The notes: a model not told the origin generated them from the sequence alone. DNA of 64,000 nt from Clostridiales bacterium (GCA_018365455.1 JAGZJZ010000016.1:62001-126000); one strand, 5' to 3'. Numbered from the stretch's first letter, positions 8,051 through 16,344 are shown. Made by a program: numbers and translations.

Positions 8051-10429
8051 ATGAAGGATAAGTTGAATGACATAATTAATGACAAAATGAAGGATAAAAT
8101 GATGTACCATAAGCCCGCCCAATGCTTTGAAGAGGCATTGCCCATTGGAAACGGACGGTTGGGCGCCATGATATACGGCGGCACTGTGCAGGAGCGGATT
8201 TCCTTAAATGAAGACACGTTCTGGTCTGGATATCCCAGGGACTGCAACATCAATAATAGCGCTCTCCATCATAGAAAAGCCCTGGAACTGGTACAAAAAG
8301 GTGCATATGAAGAGGCATATCAGGAAATAGATACCCATTTCCTCAGTGAATACAGCGAATCTTATTTACCAATAGGTACGCTGTATTTGTCATTTCAGAA
8401 TGGGAGGGCGCAATCCTATCAGAGGTCTTTGGATCTCTGTTCAGGTATCGCAGAGATTAATTACTGCCAGGATGAAGTCAGATATCACAGGGAATATTTT
8501 ATCAGCATAGAGTATCAGGTTCTTGTGATGCGGCTGACAGCAAGTAAAGCGGGAGCACTGAATTTTCAAATCACTGCAGAAAGTGACCTGGTAAGCCAAT
8601 TACGAATTACAGACCGGCGGCTCTGCCTGGAGGTGGAGGCTCCCGGGCATGTCCTGCCGTATTATGGAAGCTCAAAAGAAGACGATCCATTTTCGGTATG
8701 CTATTATGAAGAGAAAGACAGGAGAGGTATGTCCGCCCAGGCTTCACTTGCAGTTTCCACTGATGGAAATGTACTGGTCAGAGGAAGAGATACCTCCCAT
8801 CTGTATGTGGAAAATGCAACAGAGGCAGTAATTTACGTCGCTGTTAATACATCTTTTAAAGATTATCATACCCACCCTTTTCGGGATGGAATAGATTATC
8901 AATCAATTAATAAGCAGCAGATAGAGCGGGTATTGAAATTAGAGTATGGTTTTCTTCGGGAGAAACAGACAGAAGATTTCAAGTGCTATTATGAACGGGT
9001 GGAGCTTACCTTAGGGAGAGGACAGGAAAACTATTATGATATGGATCAGATATTGGGTGGCAGCCAGGAAAAGGATGCTCTGAAACTGGCAGAGCTTTTG
9101 TTCCGGTTTGGGCGGTATCTGCTGATCAGCTCATCCATGCCAGGTACCCAGCCGGCAAACCTGCAAGGCATCTGGAATGAAGATATCCGTCCTGTCTGGA
9201 GCTGCAATCTAACTACTAATATTAATCTGGAAATGAATTACTGGCCAGCCTATTCCACGAATTTAGCTGAGCTGGCAGAACCTTTGGTAACATTTATGAA
9301 AGAGGTGTCGGAAAATGGCAGAATAACTGCAGACAAACACTATGATGCAGAAGGGTTCGTTCTGCATCACAATTCGGATCTTTGGAGGATCACCTGGCCA
9401 GTAGGGCGTGGAAAGGCAAATGCACCTACCGCCTGCTATTGGAATCTGGCGGGCGGCTGGCTGTGCAATCAGTTATGGGACTTTTATTTGTATTCCCGGG
9501 ATGAGGAATTTTTAAGAGACAGTGTATTGCCTGTCATGGAAGAAGCAGTACGTTTCTATCTTTCCATACAGGTAGAAAATGAGGATGGCATCTACCTCTC
9601 CCCAGCGACATCCCCCGAAAACCGTTTTCAGACTGAAGACCAGAATTGTGGTGTCTCCAAGATGAGCACCATGTCAAACAGCATTCTGAAGGAACTGTAT
9701 CAGGCATATCAGGAGGGAATGGAGATTACCGGACAAACCAGTGATATTCTGGAAGAGGTGAAAAGAAGTATTCTCCTGATACCGGATTACCGCATTGGAA
9801 GCAAAGGCCAGCTCCTGGAATGGGAAGCAGAATTTGAAGAGCCGGAGGAAAACCACAGACATATATCCCATCTCTACTCCCTGTTTCCCGGACAGGATAT
9901 CACCATAGAGAATAAAAAGCTGTCAGATGCAGTGATCAAGTCTCATCAGCTGCGGGGAAATGAGGGAACCGGGTGGAGTCTCGCCTGGAAAATGAATCAA
10001 TGGGCACATCTTCATGACGGGAATATGGCTTGGAACATCATGAAGCGGTTTATGCAGGTGCGGATTCTAAGAGATGCAACACAGGACACAGACGGAGGAG
10101 GCATCTGCCCCAATTTATTTTCCACCTGCCCCCCTATGCAGATTGATGGGAACTTCGGATTTACGTCAGCTGTGGCGGAGATGCTTCTGCAGTCAGAGCC
10201 GGGAAAGCTCTACATTCTGCCTGCCCTGCCCGATGCATGGCGGGATGGATATGTGAAAGGATTAAGAGCAAGAGGAGGACTGGTGGCTGATATAGAATGG
10301 CGGGAGCATGAATTGTATGGGCTTCAGGTGAGGTATGAGGGGAAGGAGCAGAGGAATGTAGATGCTGAGGTTTATTATAAGGGGGAGAGGATTAAAACGT
10401 TAACAGGATTAGAAATTAGATGTATATAA
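8051..10429 (+). CDS. GH95 family alpha-L-fucosidase, intracellular
   Basis: 792 aa glycoside hydrolase of family 95, which removes alpha-1,2-linked L-fucose (rarely L-galactose) by inversion. Signatures are PAQCFEEALPIGNGRLGAMIYGG at the start, SLNEDTFWSG, the TTNINLEMNYWP catalytic asparagines (~390-402), TSPENRF with the likely acid Glu (~520), and CPPMQIDGNFGFTSAVAE with the conserved Asp (~695). There is no signal peptide, so it acts in the cytoplasm on imported substrate. ATG 8051 has GGGGGA 4-5 bases upstream. ATG 8101, preceded by AAGGATAAA, matches the usual family start better. The intervening KDK-rich codons are an imperfect repeat. Confidence 0.92.
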   Translation: MKDKLNDIINDKMKDKMMYHKPAQCFEEALPIGNGRLGAMIYGGTVQERISLNEDTFWSGYPRDCNINNSALHHRKALELVQKGAYEEAYQEIDTHFLSEYSESYLPIGTLYLSFQNGRAQSYQRSLDLCSGIAEINYCQDEVRYHREYFISIEYQVLVMRLTASKAGALNFQITAESDLVSQLRITDRRLCLEVEAPGHVLPYYGSSKEDDPFSVCYYEEKDRRGMSAQASLAVSTDGNVLVRGRDTSHLYVENATEAVIYVAVNTSFKDYHTHPFRDGIDYQSINKQQIERVLKLEYGFLREKQTEDFKCYYERVELTLGRGQENYYDMDQILGGSQEKDALKLAELLFRFGRYLLISSSMPGTQPANLQGIWNEDIRPVWSCNLTTNINLEMNYWPAYSTNLAELAEPLVTFMKEVSENGRITADKHYDAEGFVLHHNSDLWRITWPVGRGKANAPTACYWNLAGGWLCNQLWDFYLYSRDEEFLRDSVLPVMEEAVRFYLSIQVENEDGIYLSPATSPENRFQTEDQNCGVSKMSTMSNSILKELYQAYQEGMEITGQTSDILEEVKRSILLIPDYRIGSKGQLLEWEAEFEEPEENHRHISHLYSLFPGQDITIENKKLSDAVIKSHQLRGNEGTGWSLAWKMNQWAHLHDGNMAWNIMKRFMQVRILRDATQDTDGGGICPNLFSTCPPMQIDGNFGFTSAVAEMLLQSEPGKLYILPALPDAWRDGYVKGLRARGGLVADIEWREHELYGLQVRYEGKEQRNVDAEVYYKGERIKTLTGLEIRCI

Positions 10430-10445
10430 AGATTTGTACCAAAAG

Positions 10446-10493
10446 AAAGAACCGATAACCCCGTTCTCCACACGGATTTATCGGTTCTTTTTT
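10446..10493 (+). terminator. Rho-independent terminator of the fucosidase operon
   Basis: Perfect 13-base arms AAAGAACCGATAA (10446-10458) and TTATCGGTTCTTT (10478-10490), continuing into three more T residues. A second copy of the AAAGAACCG half occurs about 60 bases downstream. Confidence 0.9.
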
Positions 10494-10550
10494 CATACGT
10501 TCCCATACACAAAAAAAGAACCGCTGAAATAGCCGGATGCCTATTTGCCG

Positions 10551-10574
10551 TTCGTAAAATACTTTATTTTATGA
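10551..10574 (+). repeat. Left copy of a 24-bp palindromic repeat flanking the integrase
   Basis: The reverse complement matches 11956-11979 in 23 of 24 bases. Each copy is itself nearly palindromic (TCGTAAAATA, 3-base centre, TATTTTACGA). Together they bracket a 1429-bp unit holding only the recombinase gene and its small direct repeats. Confidence 0.75.
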
Positions 10575-10704
10575 TATTGACTGAAAATATGTTTAAAATC
10601 AACTTAAATTATGGCATGAGTCTAACATAATTGGATATAATTGTCAATACTATGTAGATTTTTTCAAAATTCAGTTCTGTATTGTGGGTACGGGTTAGAA
10701 TTTT

Positions 10705-10726
10705 TAAGCCGTCAGATAAGCCGTCA
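10705..10726 (+). repeat. Two TAAGCCGTCA direct repeats before the integrase gene
   Basis: TAAGCCGTCA occurs at 10705-10714 and 10717-10726 (12-base period), 24 bases before the integrase start. Two more copies lie directly after its stop codon. They are likely arm-type or core binding sites for the recombinase, or part of its attachment site. Confidence 0.7.
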
Positions 10727-10749
10727 ATTTTAGAAGGAGAGTGAACAGC

Positions 10750-11883
10750 ATGGCAAGACGTGGAGAGAACATCTATAAGCGGAAGGATGGCAGGTGGGAA
10801 GGCAGATATGTAATAGGAAAAAAGCCTGACGGCAGGACGGCTTTTTCTTATATCTATGGAAAGACCTATACCGAGGTTAAAAAAAAGCTGGAGATTTGCA
10901 AAGCGGACAGGACACAGGCAAAAACAATGGACAGGGCACAGGAAGTTTTCCGGGACGGAACGGTAGGTGCATGGATGGAGTTTTGGCTGGATGGAGTAAT
11001 CAAGCCTGAAGTAAAGCATTCTACATATGCTGTGTACAGGGGACAGGTAGAGCGTCATATCCTTCCCGCAGCCGGAAAATTAAATTTAAGTGATATCAGT
11101 AACAAGACTATGGAGATCGTTTACAATGCAATACTTGATAAAAATATTTCAACATCTACCGCTCAAAATATCTGCAGACGTTTTATGGCGGCGCTGTGCA
11201 GCGCCAGGGATAGAAACCTGATTTCCAGCCTTCCGGCTCTGCCGTATAAAAAGAAGAAATACAATCGGAAGAAACCCAGATTTATGACATTGGAAGAACA
11301 AAAGCGAATAGAAAAGAAACTGGATGAAAGGAATTCAAAGGATCTGGCAGTGTTGCTGGCGCTATACAGCGGCAGCCGGGTGGGGGAGTGCTGCGGATAT
11401 ACCTGGCAGGATTTTGATCCGCTGGCAGGTGGAATCCATGTGTCGCACAGCATTCAGAGAGTAACTTTATTTCATCAGCAGAAGCAGAAAACAAAACTGC
11501 TCCTGACGGAAACCAAATCGGATTCATCCAGACGATTTATTCCACTTCCCCGTTTTATGGTTCAGATATTGATTCAGTTTCAAAAAGAGAACAAAGCCAC
11601 AGGGAGTGATTATATCTTTGGCGCAGGAAGAAAAGCGATGGATCCAAGGGTATTGCAATATTATTTAACCAGAGTGACGGAATCAATCGGACTGCGGGGC
11701 ATTCACTTTCACACACTGCGGCATACGTTTGCTACAAGATTTATGGAAAGAAATGGGGATGTCCAGGCACTGAAAGAAATACTGGGGCATAGTTCTGCAA
11801 AAATTACCCTGGAATGGTACGGACATTCCACAAAACAGCATATCCAAAAATCAATGTTAAAGCTGAATCGTCTAACAGCATAA
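10750..11883 (+). CDS. Tyrosine recombinase / phage-type integrase
   Basis: 377 aa, with an N-terminal arm-binding-type segment (RRGENIYKRKDGRWEGRY), a SAM-like core-binding region (~75-170) and a C-terminal catalytic domain. The catalytic set appears complete: Arg in LYSGSRVGE, Lys in the TETKSDSSRRFIPL hairpin, HTLRH, LGHSS and the Tyr in EWYGH. The ATG at 10750 is preferred because AGAAGGAGAG ends 8 bases before it; GTG 10741 is too close. No excisionase, relaxase or cargo is adjacent, so it is a lone integrase. It is framed by two TAAGCCGTCA pairs and by a 24-bp inverted repeat, suggesting a self-contained invertible or mobile unit. Confidence 0.92.
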   Translation: MARRGENIYKRKDGRWEGRYVIGKKPDGRTAFSYIYGKTYTEVKKKLEICKADRTQAKTMDRAQEVFRDGTVGAWMEFWLDGVIKPEVKHSTYAVYRGQVERHILPAAGKLNLSDISNKTMEIVYNAILDKNISTSTAQNICRRFMAALCSARDRNLISSLPALPYKKKKYNRKKPRFMTLEEQKRIEKKLDERNSKDLAVLLALYSGSRVGECCGYTWQDFDPLAGGIHVSHSIQRVTLFHQQKQKTKLLLTETKSDSSRRFIPLPRFMVQILIQFQKENKATGSDYIFGAGRKAMDPRVLQYYLTRVTESIGLRGIHFHTLRHTFATRFMERNGDVQALKEILGHSSAKITLEWYGHSTKQHIQKSMLKLNRLTA

Positions 11884-11888
11884 AAATA

Positions 11889-11908
11889 TAAGCCGTCATA
11901 AGCCGTCA
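11889..11908 (+). repeat. Two TAAGCCGTCA direct repeats after the integrase gene
   Basis: Tandem copies at 11889-11898 and 11899-11908 (10-base period), starting six bases after the stop codon. They have the same sequence and orientation as the pair upstream of the gene. Confidence 0.7.
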
Positions 11909-11955
11909 GAACCAATGGCGGGAAATGGGATAGGAAAAGGGAAAAAAAGTTATTC

Positions 11956-11979
11956 TCGTAAAATAAAGTATTTTACGAA
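11956..11979 (-). repeat. Right copy of the 24-bp palindromic repeat
   Basis: Inverted relative to 10551-10574, with one mismatch. It is a perfect dyad around AAG (TCGTAAAATA / TATTTTACGA). It lies 49 bases beyond the right TAAGCCGTCA pair and 149 bases before the HD-GYP gene. Confidence 0.75.
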
Positions 11980-12128
11980 AGATAAGCCAGATATTATGAT
12001 TCGTTATTTCTTAAAGATATCATATAACAGAAGCAGCGGAGAAATATACAGGAAAAATTTTCCGAAGTGCAAGGTATGCTATCCGTCCGGCGCTTGTTTA
12101 CGAATCCCAGTCTGGTGGAGGAGGGGTA

Positions 12129-12740
12129 ATGATGCAAAGATTAAAACAGAACAATGTCCAGGAAATCTTCAAAAGGCTTTATTTAAATCTGCCGAAAGAA
12201 CTTTATATACATCAAGGTCTTACTGCAAAATATGCCTGTGTCCTGTTTGTAAAGATGTGCTCTGCCAGGATGTATGTGCAGGAAGCAAGAGAACTTTCGA
12301 TAGAAGCGGTTCGTCTGGGTGCCCTCTATCACGATGCTGGTAAAATATTAATTCCGGGAGAAATCCTCTGTAAAAAAGCTCCTCTCACACAGAAAGAGTG
12401 GTCCATTACCCATTGCCATGCCGAATATGGCGGAGATATTGCTGTCTGTATGCTAAAAGAAGACCAGAAGAAATATGAGAATACAGTCTGGGCTATGGCG
12501 GAATACCATCATGAATTCTGGGATGGAAGCGGTTATCCCGATGGCCTGTGCCGGGAGGAAATCCCGCTGGAAGCCCGGATATGCTGTATTGCAGACAGTT
12601 ATGATAAAATGGTAAATGATGCCGGGAATCATAATGGATCAAAAGAGTATGCCTGTGCTGAGATAGCTAAAAATGCGGGAGTCCGGTTTGATCCGCTTTT
12701 AGCGGGGTTATTTTTGGAGTGTATCAAAGAAGAAAGTTAG
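12129..12740 (+). CDS. Small stand-alone HD-GYP domain protein
   Basis: 203 aa with no other domain. Residues ~60-170 carry the HD signature YHDAGK, further His (HCHAEYGGDIA) and the HD-GYP signature YHHEFWDGSGYPDGL, followed by IPLEARICCIADSYDKMV. HD-GYP enzymes are metal-dependent phosphodiesterases of c-di-GMP or related cyclic dinucleotides, and all metal-ligand motifs seem present. The N-terminus (~1-55) is a helical stretch without a recognisable sensor. ATG 12129 has GGAGGAGGGG upstream. It directly follows the integrase unit and is followed by its own terminator. Confidence 0.85.
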   Translation: MMQRLKQNNVQEIFKRLYLNLPKELYIHQGLTAKYACVLFVKMCSARMYVQEARELSIEAVRLGALYHDAGKILIPGEILCKKAPLTQKEWSITHCHAEYGGDIAVCMLKEDQKKYENTVWAMAEYHHEFWDGSGYPDGLCREEIPLEARICCIADSYDKMVNDAGNHNGSKEYACAEIAKNAGVRFDPLLAGLFLECIKEES

Positions 12741-12763
12741 CTGAAATACAAGGCGAAAGGATG

Positions 12764-12817
12764 CAGGAGGGAGTAAATTCTTTCGCTATAATCATAGAAT
12801 ATTCTCCTGTTTTTTTA
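12764..12817 (+). terminator. Terminator after the HD-GYP gene
   Basis: Arms CAGGAG (12764-12769) and CTCCTG (12804-12809), with additional ATTCT/AGAAT pairing inside, followed by a run of eight T. Confidence 0.75.
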
Positions 12818-12951
12818 CTATAATAAATCAAACATGAATTTCTCCTCACTTTGTGGTAAAATAAAGAAAAACGCTGTTATATATAATCCCAAAAACATAA
12901 TGCAAATTCCAATAAGAAATTGACCGCAATAAAGGATGGGAGTTTATTAAC

Positions 12952-13215
12952 ATGCGTAATGGATTTAGGAATGAGGTAACTATGAACAAGTGGAAAATCT
13001 TCATGTGGCTTTCTATTTTCATCACCAATATTTCATGGGCTGGAATGTTTATTGCTGTTAGTTATAACTGGGGGTACCAGCAGTGCCTGACTGACCGCAA
13101 AGCGGATTATTTCAGCGCACCGCTTTATTTAAATTTGTTAAATGGGGTTCCTTTTCTTTTCGTAGCTGCAATATTTGGTGGATTAGCTGTTTACTTCTAC
13201 AGGAAGAGTAAATAA
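12952..13215 (+). CDS. Small two-helix membrane protein, unknown function
   Basis: 87 aa (57 aa shorter alternatives are possible at the next ATG, 12982, giving 77 aa). Two hydrophobic helices are visible (IFMWLSIFITNISWAGMFIAV and GVPFLFVAAIFGGLAVYFY), joined by a ~30-residue polar loop (DRKADYFSAP), with a basic C-terminus YRKSK. ATG 12952 has GGATGGGAG about 10 bases upstream; ATG 12982 has GAGGT 4 bases upstream. I do not recognise the family. It lies just upstream of the MerR regulator and could be an independent single-gene unit. Confidence 0.6.
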   Translation: MRNGFRNEVTMNKWKIFMWLSIFITNISWAGMFIAVSYNWGYQQCLTDRKADYFSAPLYLNLLNGVPFLFVAAIFGGLAVYFYRKSK

Positions 13216-13248
13216 ATCGGCATCAGGAAATGATTTCGCATATTTACT

Positions 13249-13283
13249 TGACTTTGACACCGTGTCGCAGTTTAAACTATATT
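13249..13283 (+). promoter_or_regulatory. MerR-type promoter with operator in the spacer
   Basis: Overlapping -35 candidates TTGACT (13249) and TTGACA (13254-13259) and a -10 at TATATT (13278-13283) give an 18-base or longer spacer. The dyad GACACCGTGTC sits between them. Long spacers with a central dyad are the hallmark of MerR-activated promoters, so this is probably the autoregulated promoter of the MerR gene at 13316. Confidence 0.7.
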
Positions 13284-13315
13284 CGATAACGATAGAGTAT
13301 ACGAGGAGGTACATA

Positions 13316-14296
13316 ATGGAGGAAATGACTATAAGCCAGGTATCCAGAAGCCTGGGGATTTCAACGAGAATGCTTCGCTATTACGAAAAGGCAGGATTAA
13401 TCAGCAGTTCCAGACGGGAAGGATATTCTTACCGTATCTATGATGAACAAGCAGTTTCCCGAATGAAACAAATCCTACTGCTGCGTAAACTGCGAATCCC
13501 TGTCCGGCAAATTGCGATTATATTAAATAATACAAATGCGGTTGCAGCTATCGAAATCTTCCGGCAGAACATGGAGGAGTTAAACGAAGAAATAACGGCT
13601 CTTTCGACAATCAGAGATATTTTGAATCATTTTGTTGAGGAGCTCAGCAAGTCCACTGAGCTGCCGCTGAAGACTTTGATCACCCAGGATGATACGTTCC
13701 TGGCGGCTATTGAATCTTTAAATTTGATTAGTATTAATTTTAAAGAAGAACAATCGGCGGAAAAATTAAAGAAAGCAGATGAGACGCTTTCAAAAATCAA
13801 CGATGTACGAATTATTTATCTGCCCCCGGTTACAGTAGCGGCTGCCCATTATATTGGCGATGAGCCTGAATGGAATGCAAACTTCTTAGTCGATAACTTT
13901 GTGAAGGAAAGTTCTTTAGGAAAAATAAAACCAGATCTGAGGCGGTTTGGATTTAATCATCCGAATCCGGTAGATGAAACCGGTTACCATGGTTATGAGG
14001 CATGGGTAACGATTCCGGATGATATGGAAGTACCTGAGCCACTTGAAAAAAAGCAGTTTGCAGGAGGATTATTTGCGGCTCATATGATTGTTTTTGGAAA
14101 TTTCAATGAATGGGATGCATTTCTGGAATGGATTATGAAAAGCGAAAGCTATGAATTTGCAGGTGACTTACAAGACCAGGAGCATATGTGCGGACTGCTG
14201 GAGGAACACTTGAACTTCTATAATCACATTGGACAATCAGAAATAGAGTTAGAACATTTACAGTTAGATCTTTTAATGCCGATAAAAGAAAAATAG
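13316..14296 (+). CDS. MerR-family regulator with GyrI-like effector domain
   Basis: 326 aa. Residues 1-75 form a MerR winged helix (TISQVSRSLGISTRMLRYYEKAGLI...YRIYDEQAVSRMKQILLLRKLRIPVRQI). A coiled dimerisation helix follows (~75-125), then a GyrI/AraC-E_bind-type ligand domain (~160-320) with YLPPVTVAAAHYIG and YHGYEAWVTIPDD. This architecture resembles drug- or peptide-sensing regulators such as BmrR/TipA relatives. Start at ATG 13316 behind GAGGAGGT; the longer in-frame start at 13262 has no ribosome site and lies within the promoter. No obvious efflux target follows, only a 32-codon ORF. Confidence 0.88.
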   Translation: MEEMTISQVSRSLGISTRMLRYYEKAGLISSSRREGYSYRIYDEQAVSRMKQILLLRKLRIPVRQIAIILNNTNAVAAIEIFRQNMEELNEEITALSTIRDILNHFVEELSKSTELPLKTLITQDDTFLAAIESLNLISINFKEEQSAEKLKKADETLSKINDVRIIYLPPVTVAAAHYIGDEPEWNANFLVDNFVKESSLGKIKPDLRRFGFNHPNPVDETGYHGYEAWVTIPDDMEVPEPLEKKQFAGGLFAAHMIVFGNFNEWDAFLEWIMKSESYEFAGDLQDQEHMCGLLEEHLNFYNHIGQSEIELEHLQLDLLMPIKEK

Positions 14297-14351
14297 GCAG
14301 CAGCAGAGATAGGAAGCGGTTTCTGTCGTGGAAAATGGGGAAGGAGATATT

Positions 14352-14450
14352 ATGAAAGAAGAAAAGAAGACGTTATGTTACGTAATTTCAGTCACCATAA
14401 TCGGTGTTTTGACCGTATTGGCGATACCATGGTTATTCAGGATTTTGTAG
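14352..14450 (+). CDS. Predicted 32-aa single-helix membrane peptide
   Basis: A short ORF begins at ATG 14352 seven bases after AAGGAGATAT, a strong ribosome site. It encodes a charged start (MKEEKKT), one hydrophobic helix (VISVTIIGVLTVLAIPWLF) and ends RIL. It lies 55 bases after the MerR gene on the same strand and could be co-transcribed. Similarity is not recognised; support is the ribosome site and helix only. Confidence 0.45.
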   Translation: MKEEKKTLCYVISVTIIGVLTVLAIPWLFRIL

Positions 14451-14530
14451 ATGTTTATGTGAATTTTTCTGTAAGGCGGAGGTGCACAATTCATACGCGC
14501 ACCCCGCTTTTGCAGTTGCATTTCCCGGAG

Positions 14531-15451
14531 TCAATCTGAAAATGCATTCTTATATTTTCCGGCGATCTCTTTTATTATCTCTAAGATATGTCTTTTCACA
14601 TGATCCGGTTCCAGAACCTCCACATCTTTACCAAACGAAAGGATATAACCGTAAATCCAGTCGTTCAGCGGATATTCTGCAGTTACGATTAAATTTCCTT
14701 TACCGTCAGCCTGTATCTGGTCCATGTCAAATTCATCATATACCCGGTAAGCAGCTTCACTGGCAAAAAGAAGCTTTAATTTCACAGATTCAAAGGGGTG
14801 TTTCATTTCTATATGTGCAGGCTCAGATGATAAATCTCTCTTGGAAAAGGATTGTGATCCAGCCTTTAAGTTTTTTATGCGGACCATCTTATAAATCCGA
14901 AAATCCTCATGCTTCAGGCTATACCCTTTCAGATACCACGATTTTTCTTTGAACCACAGCTTGCAGGGTTCTATTTTTTGGAAACTGCATTGTCCAAAAG
15001 AATTATAATAATCAAATTCAATGATCACCTGCTGCAAAATACAGCCTTTGATGATGGAAAAAGTATCGATTTCGTCAGCATGGCTTCCCCAGTGGGAAAA
15101 ATCCACAGATATCCAGTCATCATTGGTTTTTTGAAACAGATTTGCCAGCCTGCTGAGCGATTCTTTGGCATTTGGATATTTCAGCTCTTCCAGAATTTTT
15201 AAGGATGCCAGTATTTCATGCTGTTCCGAGTCTGAGATCAGGGATTTATCCAGAACGAAGTTGTCCAGGAGGCTGATTCCACCGTACCTGCCCATATCGG
15301 CATAAATGGGAATGCCCGCAGAAGAGAGCAGTTCAATATCCCGGCAAATGGTGCGTCTTGAGACTTCAAAATGCTCTGCTAATTCCGAAGCAGTTACTTT
15401 CTTTTTATCCAGCAGTATATAAATGATTTCAAACAGCCGATTACTCTGCAT
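14531..15451 (-). CDS. YafY-type transcriptional regulator (HTH + WYL)
   Basis: 306 aa. An N-terminal HTH_11/DeoR-like domain (~1-60: LFEIIYILLDKKKVTASELAEHFEVSRRTICRDIELLSSAGIPI) is followed by a WYL domain (~140-205: EPCKLWFKEKSWYLKGYSLKHEDFRIYKMVRI) and a C-terminal WCX extension (~225-300). WYL proteins are ligand-responsive DNA-binding regulators. It lies immediately downstream of, and in the same orientation as, the GyrI-like gene at 15515 (63-base gap), a common pairing in Clostridia. The two probably form one regulatory unit. Ligand unknown. Confidence 0.87.
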   Translation of the reverse strand: MQSNRLFEIIYILLDKKKVTASELAEHFEVSRRTICRDIELLSSAGIPIYADMGRYGGISLLDNFVLDKSLISDSEQHEILASLKILEELKYPNAKESLSRLANLFQKTNDDWISVDFSHWGSHADEIDTFSIIKGCILQQVIIEFDYYNSFGQCSFQKIEPCKLWFKEKSWYLKGYSLKHEDFRIYKMVRIKNLKAGSQSFSKRDLSSEPAHIEMKHPFESVKLKLLFASEAAYRVYDEFDMDQIQADGKGNLIVTAEYPLNDWIYGYILSFGKDVEVLEPDHVKRHILEIIKEIAGKYKNAFSD

Positions 15452-15514
15452 GGCAATCCCCTTTCCTATGATTAATGTTCTTATATTAACATAAATATAA
15501 CGTGAGGAACAGAT

Positions 15515-16147
15515 TTATTTTGAACATACATCGTAGCGCAGAACGGTCTTTCGGTTAGCCTGAATAACTGTTTTAACTACGATATATATTTCTTTGTGCG
15601 TATCGTGGATTCGTCTGAGATTATGATCCAGGCAAAAATCGTCCATCCGTTTAAAACTGTCTGGTTCATTATCATAGGACCCGGTATGGAGAATTTGTAC
15701 GGATGAATGCTCTTCTGTGGTAATCAATGATAGTTCATTTAAGAGCGGGTTCTGTTTCTTTTTCTTAACACTCGCAATTCCTTCTGCAATTATTTCATCC
15801 GAAACAAAATCCGGTATGGCGATCATTATTTCGTAGATCAGCTCGCTTTTTATGAATCTGCCGGACTTTTTTCCAACTTCGGTCATATCCCAAACAGCCT
15901 CCAGGGGGTTAACGGCATAATTATCATATATATTCTCCAGGGCCTTAGATTTGCAATATTTTTTATATTGGGATTTTATGCTGTATGCAGCAGGGAATAG
16001 TGCATTGATTTTTTCGCTGAACTCATGGCTGTTGGGATCTCCCTTACCTTTCAGGGCTATAAATTTCTGCCTGGGGACAGTGACCAGTACAGCCTGTGTT
16101 TTGGGCAGATATATTTCTTTTTCTTGTTTTTTCCATTCGTAGTTCAT
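15515..16147 (-). CDS. GyrI-like small-molecule-binding protein (COG4832 type)
   Basis: 210 aa stand-alone ligand-binding-domain protein without a DNA-binding segment. Family features are an N-terminal KTQAVLVTVPRQKFIALKGKGDPNSHEFSEKINALFPAAYSIKSQYKK and a C-terminal VQILHTGSYDNEPDSFKRMDDFCLDHNLRRIHDTHKEIYI. Such proteins fold like the effector domain of MerR/AraC drug sensors and DNA gyrase inhibitor GyrI. They may sequester or hydrolyse small toxic molecules. It is paired with the YafY-type regulator. A perfect 11-base dyad lies 35-64 bases upstream and is a probable operator. Confidence 0.8.
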   Translation of the reverse strand: MNYEWKKQEKEIYLPKTQAVLVTVPRQKFIALKGKGDPNSHEFSEKINALFPAAYSIKSQYKKYCKSKALENIYDNYAVNPLEAVWDMTEVGKKSGRFIKSELIYEIMIAIPDFVSDEIIAEGIASVKKKKQNPLLNELSLITTEEHSSVQILHTGSYDNEPDSFKRMDDFCLDHNLRRIHDTHKEIYIVVKTVIQANRKTVLRYDVCSK

Positions 16148-16181
16148 GATGATTCCTCCTTTTTTCTATTATCATACCATC

Positions 16182-16211
16182 ATAAGTGTGACATCAGTGT
16201 GTCACACTTAT
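16182..16211 (-). promoter_or_regulatory. Dyad upstream of the GyrI-like gene
   Basis: Perfect inverted repeat ATAAGTGTGAC (16182-16192) / GTCACACTTAT (16201-16211) with an 8-base centre. There is no T tract, so an operator is more likely than a terminator. It lies between the divergent GyrI-like and MarR genes. Confidence 0.55.
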
Positions 16212-16344
16212 CATAAAAATAACTGCCCAATGAACAGGTTGAACAGACAGAGAGGATGTTACGGCGAGCATCCGAAGGGTGTGAACATTAACCAGGTAGA
16301 AGCAGTTAAATAAAAGAAGTTAAATAAAAAAATAAAAAAGAAGT

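Noticed and set aside
10391..10404. Catabolite-repression (cre)-like site TTAAAACGTTAACA
   Set aside because: It lies inside the 3' end of the fucosidase coding region with one mismatch to consensus; position argues against a regulatory role.
11915..12343. 142-codon ORF overlapping the HD-GYP start
   Set aside because: It has low-complexity Lys/Arg/Cys content, no ribosome site of quality, and overlaps the well-supported HD-GYP gene in another frame.
14482..14952. 156-codon plus-strand ORF opposite the WYL regulator
   Set aside because: It is a shadow of the minus-strand regulator gene, which has complete HTH and WYL domains.
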